This document shows positions 20,801 through 28,060 of a DNA stretch of 64,000 bases, piece by piece (position 1 is the stretch's first letter; each line of letters starts with the position of its first letter). The stretch comes from Sinobacterium norvegicum (GTDB lineage Bacteria > Pseudomonadota > Gammaproteobacteria > Pseudomonadales > Sinobacteriaceae): assembly GCF_923077115.1 (NCBI RefSeq), contig NZ_CAKLPX010000004.1, positions 124,001 through 188,000 on the forward strand. The letters run 5' to 3'. A model generated the notes under the pieces. It was not told the origin of the DNA. It was given only the letters and a program-made list of their open reading frames with translations, and made no database searches. A program made the position numbers and the translations under genes.

Positions 20801-21031
20801 TAACGACTGAATTAAGGCCTCGAGCTCTGCGGCAAACAGTGCTGCGCCACTAAACTCAACAATGCTTAAGGTACCATAGACCTGGTGCACGTAGGTTAGA
20901 CAAAAGCGTAACTGCGAGCGGTCTTGAGGATTTTGAACATAGGCCTCAAGTGCTTGCTTAGCCTGCTTTAGCGTCTCTACAATCTCAACAGAAACCCATT
21001 CTAATGCTACATAATCTCGACTTTTAGCCAT
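14804..21031 (-). CDS. chpA: ChpA, multi-HPt hybrid histidine kinase of the Pil-Chp chemosensory system
   Basis: Giant CheA-type kinase (2075 residues) that controls type IV pilus extension/retraction and surface sensing. Visible domains in order: an N-terminal HPt-like module with His49; several degenerate HPt-like helical bundles; three canonical HPt domains with HTLKG motifs at His692, His867 and His1276; a repeat linker (about 1178-1219); a long acidic/Pro-Glu linker; a dimerisation helix; an HATPase domain (N-box NAIDHGIES near 1660, DDGAGID, SGRGVGMDV); a CheW-like domain; and a C-terminal receiver with Asp2004 in LLDIEMPRMDG. Pseudomonas ChpA is longer, with more phosphotransfer domains. 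Start: the ATG at 21031 matches the conserved N-terminus; GTG at 21034 has better spacing from AAGGG and is an alternative. It follows pilK by 29 bp. Confidence 0.95.
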   Translation of the reverse strand: MAKSRDYVALEWVSVEIVETLKQAKQALEAYVQNPQDRSQLRFCLTYVHQVYGTLSIVEFSGAALFAAELEALIQSLVDETTTGEREALVALMAGLLQLPPYLQRLKITHSDSPSAILPILNDMRRVRGEDDLAEYSLFYPDLTGLKLSANKSLKLPEDEFVELVDKLRQMFQIAFVGIVRDKKLGKNLQYLAKVCQRLRVLALGKKHEPLWLVSLALIEGIAGRKIAPSAGVKTLLKQIDSELKGLVEQGPSYMDSAVNEELLRHFLYFVATADGDTPLIKELRISCSLDEALPASYENFVALPDQDAMESVIDALLEELAAVKDFIDIFVRNNDDNLEILKPAQPILKRVCDTMELLSFDEPLKTLREQLAILTDFISNGGEVELLQAMASYVISVESALGQYIQSNGCSVSKTEAELHFDQATETVVREVCSLLEQVKESIVEYVADQYNADHLASVPAILSAAAGALTLSSFDKVAAAVEACEHCVNTSLLNNNIRDIQQLDALADAITSIDYYLERLLEDFDGADNSSILQFAEESLLGLGYQLSDGLIVIPEELAIVPAAEPQLLSEIESHEGLSAELENGVTDAIDEFIGDDLPAPEDELLAQDDQPAAVEALLVETESSDAASAATTTESESIEEDEDEIDPEILEIFVEEAEEVLETINQWLPAWSTAGPDEEGLIEVRRAYHTLKGSGRMVGAETIGELAWSIESLLNRVIEKSIELDAVRIELITTVTAMMPPMVTAFEQRKDVNKAVVQQAISLATELQQASASVDLSTLNSNNINLVAAGNIETTTAEVSAVEDEIESQASLAADAVDEEQVLLLDIFAQEAATHLDTIQSYIADALESVDPRFVTNDLQRALHTLKGSAHMADVSSIATMVGPVEKLIKGMQSTRVRANESVLSVLQTTANLVQQGLNLLPQQPSAALSGSEQLLSDVAELTDQLLTDPHLNNVEEDVIDPEMLSLLMTEGMDSLSDAEDLLMSDSLVIESVAVISASLQPFITIAEKLQFSPMTALAEVVVKAGDVASEANLDSYKAHGEQALSAIISMMDCVAASMDIAPQEELIASIEQWCEQQLASANEPELLPESDVAPEIIIDLPDELDFANATSEAESLAAEDELEHESELLELADAIELAGENAVEDSALNDQNIDQIDDFTVASEPLDEQAFFAEVAEVAEVAEVAEVAEVAEVAEVAEVAEVAEVAEVAEVAEVASSPYDSDDDDDEVDAEILEIFIEEAGDLLEGIDETLQQWADDINNTVAMPEMLRLLHTLKGGARLAGIAELGDLSHDFETYVIEVDGVNGVNETALAEFQSYQDRMQTAMDHILNPQLSPAPTPEPMAAASQPVVEQPEVVEADSAETTDDVLVADAELITPLEPTEAEAESSPIIIEPDEQELTPLTLVEGDLGTVEPSAPDNVVPFSTPSNMVPLPAKRSGIANINSGVAGNTLQAESMAQAKAPQEVIKVSAQLLEELVNLAGETTIARGRVEEQVSDISYAIDEMESTIDRLQDQLRRLDVETEAQILFRQEQMESSGMEEFDPLEMDRYTALQQLSRSLIESASDIADIKGTIFDKARDIETLLLQQSRVNTDLQEGLMRSRMVPFSRMVPRLRRIVRQVSSELGKKVNFVLDNTEGEMDRIVLERMVAPLEHMLRNAIDHGIESADRRLSAGKAEEGNIVIAMAREGGEVVIQISDDGAGIDLDVIRRKAIERELMLPEAELSDKEVLQFILSSGFSTAKEVTQISGRGVGMDVVHSEIKQLGGVVDIDSNFGGGTQFTVRLPFTVSVNRALMVRIDSDIYAIPLNTIEGVVRVSPFELEAYYQPDAPLFEYAGQPYNLRYMGSLLHTQPKPNLEGQTAPLPVVLVRGADHSVAIQVDALLGSREIVVKNLGAQFAMVQGLTGATVLGDGSVVVILDLMAMIRADVSRGYDMLALEEQKQAKAAEASALTVMVVDDSVTVRKVTSRFLERNGMSVLLAKDGADAIRLLIDHKPDIMLLDIEMPRMDGFEVASRIKHNDRLKDIPIIMITSRTGDKHRERAFSLGVDRYLGKPYQEAQLLETMAELVTLPE
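17376..17501. repeat. 14 tandem copies of a 9-bp unit inside chpA
   Basis: The unit GCTACTTCG (plus strand) is repeated 14 times without a mismatch and encodes Glu-Val-Ala repeats in the linker just before the third canonical HPt domain. The 9-bp period keeps the reading frame, so copy-number change would lengthen or shorten the linker without inactivating the protein. Confidence 0.97.
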
Positions 21032-21060
21032 CACCCACAAAGCCCTTTTTTCTCAATTCG

Positions 21061-21909
21061 TCACAGCTTGATATAGCCTTCGACGCGGTTATTATCTATC
21101 CGTCTAACGCCGGCGTGGCACCACCCCTGGCTCTCGCCGGGACCGGTAATTAACAAACCACCGGGTTTTAGTCTTTCAAACAGTGCATTGAGGACTGAAG
21201 TACGCCCCTCCTGCTTGAAATATATCAACATATTCTGACAGTAAATGACATCCATCATCATTTTAGGGAGCTGCTCTACCAAGCTAATATTGGATCGGCT
21301 AAAACATACTCTGCTTTGAACAGCCGGTACTACTTGATACTGACCCTTTGCTATTGGCCTGAAGTACCGATAGCGCAATGATGGTTCTATTATTTGTAAT
21401 TGTGTCTGCTTGTAAACTGCTGTTTCTGCACTGGCAATGGCACTGTTACTAATATCTGTACCGGTTACCCCAAAAAATGTATCTGTCGAGGTAGCACGAA
21501 CAGCCTCTGCCGCGGTAACAGCCAAACTGTAGGCCTCTTCCCCGGAAGAGCACCCTACGCTCCACAATTCTAACGACTCTTCTACGTTACCCTGTGTAAT
21601 CTGCTGTTCAAGATATTCTTGCACAGTAATGAATGCCGCAGGGTCTCTGAAAAAACGTGTTTCTTGTACCGTCAGGCTGTTAAGCAACTCACCCCATTCA
21701 ATAATGGAACTGCGCTCTACGCTATCAACCTGTTGTAAATATTGATCATAACAGTCACAGCCAAGCTGCCTCATTCGTTTGAGTAGCCCGGCCTGTAAAA
21801 TTGACTTATGGCCACCCAGGTAAATCCCTGTACGGCTCTCTAGCAGCTGCTGCCAGCGCCTAAACTGATTGTCAGTTAAGTCTGGCTGCGATTTCAACGC
21901 CCAACTCAA
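21061..21909 (-). CDS. pilK: PilK, CheR-type chemoreceptor methyltransferase (TTG start)
   Basis: Transfers methyl groups from SAM to glutamates of the PilJ receptor. The 282-residue protein has the CheR N-terminal helical domain (FRRWQQLLESRTGIYL...LLKRM), the SLTVQETRFFRD motif that marks CheR, the SAM-binding LWSVGCSSGEEAYSLA, and VIYCQNMLIYF. The start is TTG at 21909: a TAA lies nine codons upstream in frame and no ATG or GTG lies between, while the homologous region needs this start. An AAGGGG sits about 11 nt upstream. It lies between pilJ (78 bp away) and chpA. Confidence 0.92.
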   Translation of the reverse strand: MSWALKSQPDLTDNQFRRWQQLLESRTGIYLGGHKSILQAGLLKRMRQLGCDCYDQYLQQVDSVERSSIIEWGELLNSLTVQETRFFRDPAAFITVQEYLEQQITQGNVEESLELWSVGCSSGEEAYSLAVTAAEAVRATSTDTFFGVTGTDISNSAIASAETAVYKQTQLQIIEPSLRYRYFRPIAKGQYQVVPAVQSRVCFSRSNISLVEQLPKMMMDVIYCQNMLIYFKQEGRTSVLNALFERLKPGGLLITGPGESQGWCHAGVRRIDNNRVEGYIKL

Positions 21910-21987
21910 AGCACTATCGCCCCTTTGTTAAAGCGTTGCGAAAAAAAAGCAAAAACATCATTTAAACAACGACGATTGCAGCACGGG

Positions 21988-24060
21988 TTAAACCGGCTGC
22001 AACTCATCCGCTGGCCGAGACAGCTCTGGCAACTCTGCACCAAGCTCCATCTCTTCTTCTGGCAAGGTAAAACCAGCAACCGACTCACGAAGATCGACGG
22101 CCATAACAGCCAGGTTACCGATCGACGTTGCTGTGGTTGTGGTACCAGAAGATGTCTGCGAGGTAATTTCTTGGATAACGTTCATCGTATTAGAAATGTG
22201 ACCCGCTGATGCAGCCTGCTGTCTCGCAGCGTTCGAGATGTTCTGGATCAATTCAGCCAAGCTGCTCGATACACTCTCGATCTCTTCCAGTGCAACACCA
22301 GCATCCTGCGCCAGACGTGCGCCTCGAACAACCTCAGAGGTGGTTTGTTCCATCGAGATTACAGCCTCGTTGGTGTCAGACTGGATCGTCTTAACCAGTG
22401 CTTCAATCTGCTTGGTTGCATTCGAAGAACGTTCCGCCAATCGCTGTACTTCATCGGCAACAACCGCGAAGCCTCGACCAGCATCACCGGCCATCGATGC
22501 CTGGATTGCCGCGTTAAGTGCCAAGATGTTGGTCTGGTCGGCGATGTCGTTGATCAACGATACGATATCTCCGATTTCCTGCGACGATTCACCCAATCGC
22601 TTAATACGTTTCGCCGTATCCTGTATCTGCTCACGAATAGTATCCATCCCGTGGATAGTATTCTGTACCACTTCGGCGCCAGAGTTAGCAATTTTTACCG
22701 ACCTGTCGGCAACCGAAGCTGATTCAGAGGCGTTAGCCGATACTTGGTCGATGGTCACAGCCATTTCATTAATCGCGGCTGATGCTCCGGCAATCTCTTG
22801 CGCTTGGTGCTCAGAAGCCTCTGCTAAGTGCAGTGCCGTACCCTGAGTTTCTTCCGCAGCCGATGATACTCTTACCGCGGTATCGTTAATCTGCGATACA
22901 AGAATACGCAATTGGTCAATGGTGAAGTTGATAGAGTCGGCAATGGCGCCGGTAAAATCTTCCGATACTGTCGCAGTCGTCGTCAAGTCACCATCAGCCA
23001 AGTCAGCCAGCTCATCTAGCAAACGCAGGATTGCTGTCTGGTTAGTTTCGTTGGTTTCGTTCTCTTCCACTAACTGTTGCGATGTTCTACGCGAACTACC
23101 CATACCCATAATGGCAAGTAGAATCAAGATTGCAGCGCCGATACCGGCGAGGGTTTGTGGGTTGATAGCACGACTGCTATCCAAGCCACCAATAGCCGTT
23201 ACTAGATCCGCAATAGCAAGCTGCATCTGGCTCTCGCCGTTAATGATTTGCTCTGCAGCCTTTCGTGCAAGCGCCAAGTCTGGCGAGGCCAATACGATTT
23301 CATCAACCGAGTCCGATACAAAGCCATATAGTTCAACAATTTCTTGCAAGCTTGTTAGAGCGTCGGGGTCTTTTACCTTGGTAATACGCAGAGAACGGTT
23401 GCCCTCTAGCATTCCTGTTAGTACTGCACGGAACAGAATGGCTTGCTGGCTAAACTGATCAGCCGCCTCTACCGCGTCAACACGACCCTCTAGCATTTTA
23501 TCGACGTTACGAGCGATTCGCTCCATCAACAAACTTTGCCCCTGAGCCTGAACGGTAGATTCTGCATCGGCGTTGGTGTCGAGCATGATCTCAACAACGT
23601 TTTCATATTCGGCCTGTACCGCGGGAACCGATTCGTTAAGCGTATCGGCAACCTCATGCAAAAGCAGGATACGATCACGGTTGTCAACGATGGTCATCGA
23701 AGATTCATCAAGCATTTTCCATACCTGATTAATCTCCGATAAGTTGGCTGCCAACAAGTCGCTATCTGAGCCACTACTGGTCAACTTCGACAATGTCGCC
23801 TTAAACTCACCACGCGCATCTTTCAGCTTATCAAACGCCGACTCCACGCCTTCTGTGGCTTCACGCGATGATGTTGCAATCTGCTGCAACAACACGCGCA
23901 AATCACCAGTAGATTCTAAGTAACTAGCCTCATCACCTACCTGCTGAATCACCTTATAGCCAACACCCATAAACGCGACAATCAAAAGAACAAGCAGGAC
24001 TGTTAGCCCTGAAATTCCCGATGCTTTTGACGCATTGGCCGTTTTTTTAGTATTACTCAT
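21988..24060 (-). CDS. pilJ: PilJ, methyl-accepting chemotaxis protein of the Pil-Chp system
   Basis: Inner-membrane receptor of the twitching/surface-sensing pathway. The 690-residue protein has a first membrane segment at about 17-37, a periplasmic helical region of about 260 residues that contains two PilJ-type four-helix modules, a second membrane segment at about 303-322 ([15 protein letters not shown]), a HAMP-like linker, and a cytoplasmic signalling domain. The hairpin tip ([20 protein letters not shown], with the usual E of '...NAAIEAA' replaced by Q in the first copy) and the coiled coils around it are typical MCP features. The C-terminus is short and acidic. It is preceded by pilI (48-bp gap) and followed by pilK. 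Confidence 0.95.
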   Translation of the reverse strand: MSNTKKTANASKASGISGLTVLLVLLIVAFMGVGYKVIQQVGDEASYLESTGDLRVLLQQIATSSREATEGVESAFDKLKDARGEFKATLSKLTSSGSDSDLLAANLSEINQVWKMLDESSMTIVDNRDRILLLHEVADTLNESVPAVQAEYENVVEIMLDTNADAESTVQAQGQSLLMERIARNVDKMLEGRVDAVEAADQFSQQAILFRAVLTGMLEGNRSLRITKVKDPDALTSLQEIVELYGFVSDSVDEIVLASPDLALARKAAEQIINGESQMQLAIADLVTAIGGLDSSRAINPQTLAGIGAAILILLAIMGMGSSRRTSQQLVEENETNETNQTAILRLLDELADLADGDLTTTATVSEDFTGAIADSINFTIDQLRILVSQINDTAVRVSSAAEETQGTALHLAEASEHQAQEIAGASAAINEMAVTIDQVSANASESASVADRSVKIANSGAEVVQNTIHGMDTIREQIQDTAKRIKRLGESSQEIGDIVSLINDIADQTNILALNAAIQASMAGDAGRGFAVVADEVQRLAERSSNATKQIEALVKTIQSDTNEAVISMEQTTSEVVRGARLAQDAGVALEEIESVSSSLAELIQNISNAARQQAASAGHISNTMNVIQEITSQTSSGTTTTATSIGNLAVMAVDLRESVAGFTLPEEEMELGAELPELSRPADELQPV

Positions 24061-24108
24061 GCCCCCGATCCCCGACAGTACTCATTTTAAGTATTTTTAT
24101 GTCTATAT

Positions 24109-24651
24109 CTAACTGGCCGCAGCATTTGAGAAATGCCCATCAGCCGCTAACAAAAATGGACTGAAAACAGCCCATGCCTCATTATTCACGATGTACGAAC
24201 CGACGAGAAATTCACTAAACTCGGCCGCATCCTCAACAATTTCATCGGCAAAGTTATCTGCCGGAAAGTGCTGCATACCAAAAACTTTATCAACAACCAG
24301 GCCAGTATAAAGCTCACCCTTTTCTACCACCAACACACGACGCTCTCTGCTGGTGGTCACCTTATCCCCGTCAAAAAACTGATTGAGATCGATCAAGGGA
24401 AGCAATCTACCGCGCACGTTTGCCACGCCTTTTACCCAAGGTTGGACCCCCGGCATGCGTGTCACTTCTGGCAACACTAACATTTCAGCCACTTCGGCCA
24501 TCGGGGCTACCATTTTCACCCCGCCTAAAGTAAAGCCGACACCACTCCAGTAGGTTTGAATATCTTGCTGTGCAGGCAAGCCCGCAGCAGACTCAGCACT
24601 GCGCTGGGCAATAGCCGATAATAAAGCAAATGGCTCCTGGGTATTGTTCAT
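24109..24651 (-). CDS. pilI: PilI, CheW-like coupling protein
   Basis: Couples the receptor PilJ to the kinase ChpA in the cytoplasm. The 180-residue protein has a CheW domain from about residue 30: VGFTLGGVKMVAPMAEVAEML, the WVKGVANVRGRLLPLIDL motif that is the hallmark of CheW, then VLVVEKGELYTGLVVDKVFGMQHF. It lies between pilH (19 bp upstream) and pilJ, as in Pseudomonas. Confidence 0.93.
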   Translation of the reverse strand: MNNTQEPFALLSAIAQRSAESAAGLPAQQDIQTYWSGVGFTLGGVKMVAPMAEVAEMLVLPEVTRMPGVQPWVKGVANVRGRLLPLIDLNQFFDGDKVTTSRERRVLVVEKGELYTGLVVDKVFGMQHFPADNFADEIVEDAAEFSEFLVGSYIVNNEAWAVFSPFLLAADGHFSNAAAS

Positions 24652-24670
24652 GCTGGCGTCACCTAGTTCT

Positions 24671-25045
24671 TTAAATTGTGGCGCTAGCCAGCACGTCTTT
24701 GATGGTATTCATAAGCAGCTTTTCTTCCAGCGGCTTAGTCAAGTAACCTTTGGCACCCTGTCTTGCGCCCCAGACACGATCGGTCTCTTGATCTTTGGTT
24801 GTTACGATAACAACAGGGATATGACTGGTGATGTTGTTACGGCTAAGCTGACGGGTGGCCTGAAAGCCATTGATGCCCGGCATAACAATATCCATCAGCA
24901 CTAAATCTGGCTTCTCTTGCTTGGCCTTGGCCACGCCATCTTCACCATTTTCAGCTTCCAACACCTCAAAGCCGTGACGGCTAAGAATTGACTTCATCTT
25001 CATAGTTTCTGTTGGTGAGTCATCTACAATTAACACTCGTGCCAT
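24671..25045 (-). CDS. pilH: PilH, single-domain response regulator
   Basis: CheY-like receiver of 124 residues that takes phosphate from ChpA; in Pseudomonas PilH favours pilus retraction or acts as a phosphate sink. It has the acidic pair in LIVDDSPTE, the phosphorylation Asp in VLMDIVMPGINGF, Thr in VIVTTKDQ and Lys in YLTKPLEEK. The ATG at 25045 has GGAG 8 nt upstream. The open frame runs upstream through a 21-bp duplication, giving the sequence SISDLNN twice, but those codons lack a start supported by a ribosome-binding site. Confidence 0.95.
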   Translation of the reverse strand: MARVLIVDDSPTETMKMKSILSRHGFEVLEAENGEDGVAKAKQEKPDLVLMDIVMPGINGFQATRQLSRNNITSHIPVVIVTTKDQETDRVWGARQGAKGYLTKPLEEKLLMNTIKDVLASATI

Positions 25046-25062
25046 GCTTAATTCTCCGGTAC

Positions 25063-25104
25063 TACTATTGTTTAAATCCGAAATACTATTGTTTAAATCC
25101 GAAA
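25063..25104. repeat. 21-bp direct tandem duplication between pilG and pilH
   Basis: TACTATTGTTTAAATCCGAAA occurs twice head to tail (25063-25083 and 25084-25104), and the first six bases occur a third time. It fills most of the 67-bp gap between pilG and pilH. Confidence 0.95.
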
Positions 25105-25112
25105 TACTATGC

Positions 25113-25508
25113 TTATGCCAGCGCTTTTTCACCAACGTGGTTTTCAATAGCGCCAAGCAACTCGTTCTTACTAAAAGGTTTTGTTAGGTATTGATCGGAC
25201 CCTACAATGCGGCCTTTTGCCTTGTCGAATAAGCCGTCCTTACTCGACAGCATGATTACTGGCGTTGACTTGAACTCATTGTTATTTTTTATAAGCGCAC
25301 AGGTTTGATAGCCATCGAGACGAGGCATCATAATATCGACAAAGATAATGTCAGGTCTGGTATCAGCTATTTTTGCCAACGCATCAAAACCATCGGTTGC
25401 GGTAATGACAGTACACCCGACCTTATTTAACAAAGTCTCTGCGGTACGGCGGATAGTTTTACTATCATCTATCACCATAACCTTTAAATCTTCGAAGTTA
25501 ACACCCAT
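25113..25508 (-). CDS. pilG: PilG, single-domain response regulator
   Basis: CheY-like receiver of 131 residues, first gene of the Pil-Chp operon; in Pseudomonas PilG promotes pilus extension. Key residues are the acidic pair in VMVIDDSKTIRR, the phosphorylation Asp in IIFVDIMMPRLDGYQ, Ser in IMLSSKDG and Lys in YLTKPFSKN. The extra N-terminal MGVNFEDLK before the first strand is typical for PilG. I chose ATG at 25508, with AGGG about 8 nt upstream, over start codons that would add 16 residues. A 232-bp gap to the divergent gshB contains the operon promoter. Confidence 0.93.
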   Translation of the reverse strand: MGVNFEDLKVMVIDDSKTIRRTAETLLNKVGCTVITATDGFDALAKIADTRPDIIFVDIMMPRLDGYQTCALIKNNNEFKSTPVIMLSSKDGLFDKAKGRIVGSDQYLTKPFSKNELLGAIENHVGEKALA

Positions 25509-25740
25509 TAAGACAACCCTAACTATATTTATTCTTTTAATTATAACCATGCACAAATCTGCTTGCAGGCTATATTACATTTATTTTTAACACAGATTAC
25601 TAATGCAATCTACATCCGACGGATTATTATAGAGCCATGTTAATCCCAATAGAGTGGTTTTGTTCACGACTGATGACCCATGTGTTGTAATTAACTATAT
25701 TAGTACCAGCAACAACCTCTGATTATTAAAGGTATTTACC

Positions 25741-26697
25741 ATGACCACCAAGCTTGCAGTAGTGATGGATGACATCCTCAGCATCAATGTAAAAAAAGAC
25801 AGCACACTGGCAATGTTAGCCGCTGCTCAGCGTAAAGGCTGGGAGCTCTATTACATACAGCAAGGGGATCTTTACCTCGATCAAGGAGCTGCCAAAGCAC
25901 TATGCCAGCAGGTCACCAACATCAGCTATGATCCGGCTAATTATTGTACCCTTGCCGCCGCCGAAACAGTCTTACTGCAAGATATCGACGTCATTCTAAT
26001 GCGCAAAGATCCGCCATTTGACAATGAGTATATTTACTCGACCTACATTCTCGAAGCCGCCGAACAACAGGGGGTGTTAGTTGTTAACAAGCCTCAAAGC
26101 CTTCGCGACTGCAACGAGAAGATTTTTGCCACTCAGTTCCCGCAGTGCTGTCCGCCGGTAATGGTCAGCCGCAACGCCGATTTGCTTAAGGCATTTTACG
26201 CGGAACACAACGATGTCATATTCAAACCGCTTGACGGCATGGGAGGCACTGCGATCTTTCGTGTTAAACCTGGCGACCCCAACCTGAATGTCATCCTGGA
26301 AACTTTAACCAGCTATGGCCAACAAAGCATTATGGCGCAAAAATTTATCCCTGAGATCAGCCAGGGTGACAAGCGCATTCTATTGGTTAATGGTGAGCCG
26401 GTTAGCTACAGTCTTGCCAGAGTGCCCGCCAAAGGCGAAACCCGTGGCAACCTTGCTGCAGGCGGCCGTGGTGTGCCGCAACCCCTTACCGATAGAGACC
26501 GCTGGATTTGCCAACAAGTCGCTGCCACTTTAAAGCAGAAAGGCTTATTATTTGTCGGTCTAGATGTCATTGGCGACTACTTAACTGAAATTAACGTGAC
26601 CAGCCCTACCTGCATCCGGGAGTTAGACAGTCATTACAATCTCGACATTGGCGGCCAACTAATGGACGCCATAGAACAACAACTCGTTCATAAATAA
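25741..26697 (+). CDS. gshB: Glutathione synthetase
   Basis: ATP-dependent ligation of gamma-glutamylcysteine and glycine, the last step of glutathione synthesis in the cytoplasm. The 318-residue ATP-grasp protein has the N-terminal VVMDDILSINVKKDST motif, the central RKDPPFDNEYIYSTYIL and NKPQSLRDCNEKI segments, the ATP-grasp loop FKPLDGMGGTAIFRV and the C-terminal FVGLDVIGDYLTEINVTSPT. AAAGGT lies 8 nt before the ATG. It is divergent from the Pil-Chp operon and 19 bp before a TonB-like gene, matching the order in Pseudomonas. Confidence 0.97.
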   Translation: MTTKLAVVMDDILSINVKKDSTLAMLAAAQRKGWELYYIQQGDLYLDQGAAKALCQQVTNISYDPANYCTLAAAETVLLQDIDVILMRKDPPFDNEYIYSTYILEAAEQQGVLVVNKPQSLRDCNEKIFATQFPQCCPPVMVSRNADLLKAFYAEHNDVIFKPLDGMGGTAIFRVKPGDPNLNVILETLTSYGQQSIMAQKFIPEISQGDKRILLVNGEPVSYSLARVPAKGETRGNLAAGGRGVPQPLTDRDRWICQQVAATLKQKGLLFVGLDVIGDYLTEINVTSPTCIRELDSHYNLDIGGQLMDAIEQQLVHK

Positions 26698-26716
26698 GAA
26701 GGTACGCGGTAATACA

Positions 26717-27595
26717 ATGGCAGCACAGAACCTCTATAGTCAAAGCAGCTCAGACCGGATTAGCTTCACCCTGTTCTTAGCCGTTGCGGTGCACGCCATT
26801 GTTATCCTTGGCGTCAGCTTCAGCAACACACCAAGCACCAATAGCGCATCAACTCTCGAAATCACCCTGTCAATGCACAACAGCACTTCGACACCAGAGG
26901 AAGCTGATTATATTGCTCAACACAATCAGCAGGGCTCTGGTACTCTCGATGAGAAAGCAGAGCTGACTACTCGCCAAACTGCACTGTATAACGACCTAGA
27001 AATCAAGGATACCGGACAGCCTGCGCAACAACGTAGTGATACCTTAGCGCCGAATATTGAGAGTCAGTACATCACCACCCTCGGGGAAAGCAGCTACACC
27101 ATTAATTTAGCCCCCCTCGAACAGCAGCTCGAAGAGCAGCAGCACCAGAAACAGCTCTCTGACGAACAACTTAATCAAGATATTGCCAGCCTCAACGCCA
27201 GAATAGACAGCAATCGCCAAGCCTATGCCAAGCGACCACGTATTCATCGCATCACCTCGGTTTCTACTCGCTCCAGCATTGATGCTCAGTATCAATATAA
27301 ATTTCAGCAAAAGGTCGAGCAAATTGGTAACGAGAACTACCCTGCCGCCGCTAAGCAGCGCGATATCGAAGGCGATGTCCTGTTAGTCGTTACTCTTAAA
27401 CCCAACGGCACCATCCACAGCATTGAGGTAGCTAAATCCTCAGGTCAAGCGATTCTTGATGCCGCAGCGATTCGCAGTGTTCGCATGTCAGCCCCGTTCG
27501 AGCCATTTAATAACGAAATGCGCCAAAAAGCAGACCTGTTAGAAATCATACGAACCTGGCAGTTTAGCCAAGACCACCTCACCTCACGCGGCTAA
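26717..27595 (+). CDS. TonB-family protein (energy transducer)
   Basis: The 292-residue protein has one membrane segment at about 17-37 (ISFTLFLAVAVHAIVILGVSF), a long Gln/Glu-rich periplasmic region predicted to be helical (about 130-175), and a C-terminal TonB domain (about 195-285) with NYPAAAKQRDIEGDVLLVVTLKPNGTIHSIEV and SSGQAILDAAAIRSVRMSAPF. TonB couples the proton motive force to outer-membrane transport. The protein lacks the usual Pro-Lys/Pro-Glu spacer. In Pseudomonas the gene at this place (tonB3) is needed for twitching motility, which fits the pil genes on either side. ExbB/ExbD are not nearby. Confidence 0.85.
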   Translation: MAAQNLYSQSSSDRISFTLFLAVAVHAIVILGVSFSNTPSTNSASTLEITLSMHNSTSTPEEADYIAQHNQQGSGTLDEKAELTTRQTALYNDLEIKDTGQPAQQRSDTLAPNIESQYITTLGESSYTINLAPLEQQLEEQQHQKQLSDEQLNQDIASLNARIDSNRQAYAKRPRIHRITSVSTRSSIDAQYQYKFQQKVEQIGNENYPAAAKQRDIEGDVLLVVTLKPNGTIHSIEVAKSSGQAILDAAAIRSVRMSAPFEPFNNEMRQKADLLEIIRTWQFSQDHLTSRG

Positions 27596-27603
27596 AACGA
27601 AAT

Positions 27604-28023
27604 ATGACGATAAAAACAGTGCTTGGCTTTGATTATGGCCTTAAACATATCGGCGTAGCCAGTGGTCAAACCATCACCGCCACAGCCACCCCCTTGGTAA
27701 TATTAAAGGCACAGGATGGTCAGCCCAACTGGCAGCAAGTGAAGCAGTTACTCGACGAGTGGCAGCCCGACCTTGTCATCGTAGGCCTGCCGCTAAATAT
27801 GGATGGCAGCGCATCGGATATGTCAAACCGGGCAAAGAAATTTGCCAACCGTATTCACGGCCGCTTTGGCGTCACTGTCACCACCGTTGACGAGCGACTA
27901 TCAAGCTACGAGGCCAAGGGGCAGATAATTCAGCATAGTGGTAGAAGGGATTTCGGCGACAACACCGTCGATGCAGTGGCCGCCCAGATTATTGTACAAG
28001 ACTGGTTGAATTTACAATCCTAA
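27604..28023 (+). CDS. ruvX: RuvX/YqgF, pre-16S rRNA nuclease (Holliday junction resolvase-like)
   Basis: A 139-residue RNase H-fold protein that takes part in 16S rRNA 5' end maturation. It has the acidic catalytic positions in LGFDYGLKHIGVA, VIVGLPLNMDG and DERLSSYEA, and a final acidic position in DNTVDAVAAQII. It begins 8 bp after the tonB-like gene. In Pseudomonas yqgE usually lies between these two and pyrR-pyrB-pyrC follow; neither is present here. It ends convergent with pilU. Confidence 0.94.
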   Translation: MTIKTVLGFDYGLKHIGVASGQTITATATPLVILKAQDGQPNWQQVKQLLDEWQPDLVIVGLPLNMDGSASDMSNRAKKFANRIHGRFGVTVTTVDERLSSYEAKGQIIQHSGRRDFGDNTVDAVAAQIIVQDWLNLQS

Positions 28024-28060
28024 CAATACAACAGTAACGCGGCATGCCGCCGCGCCACTA

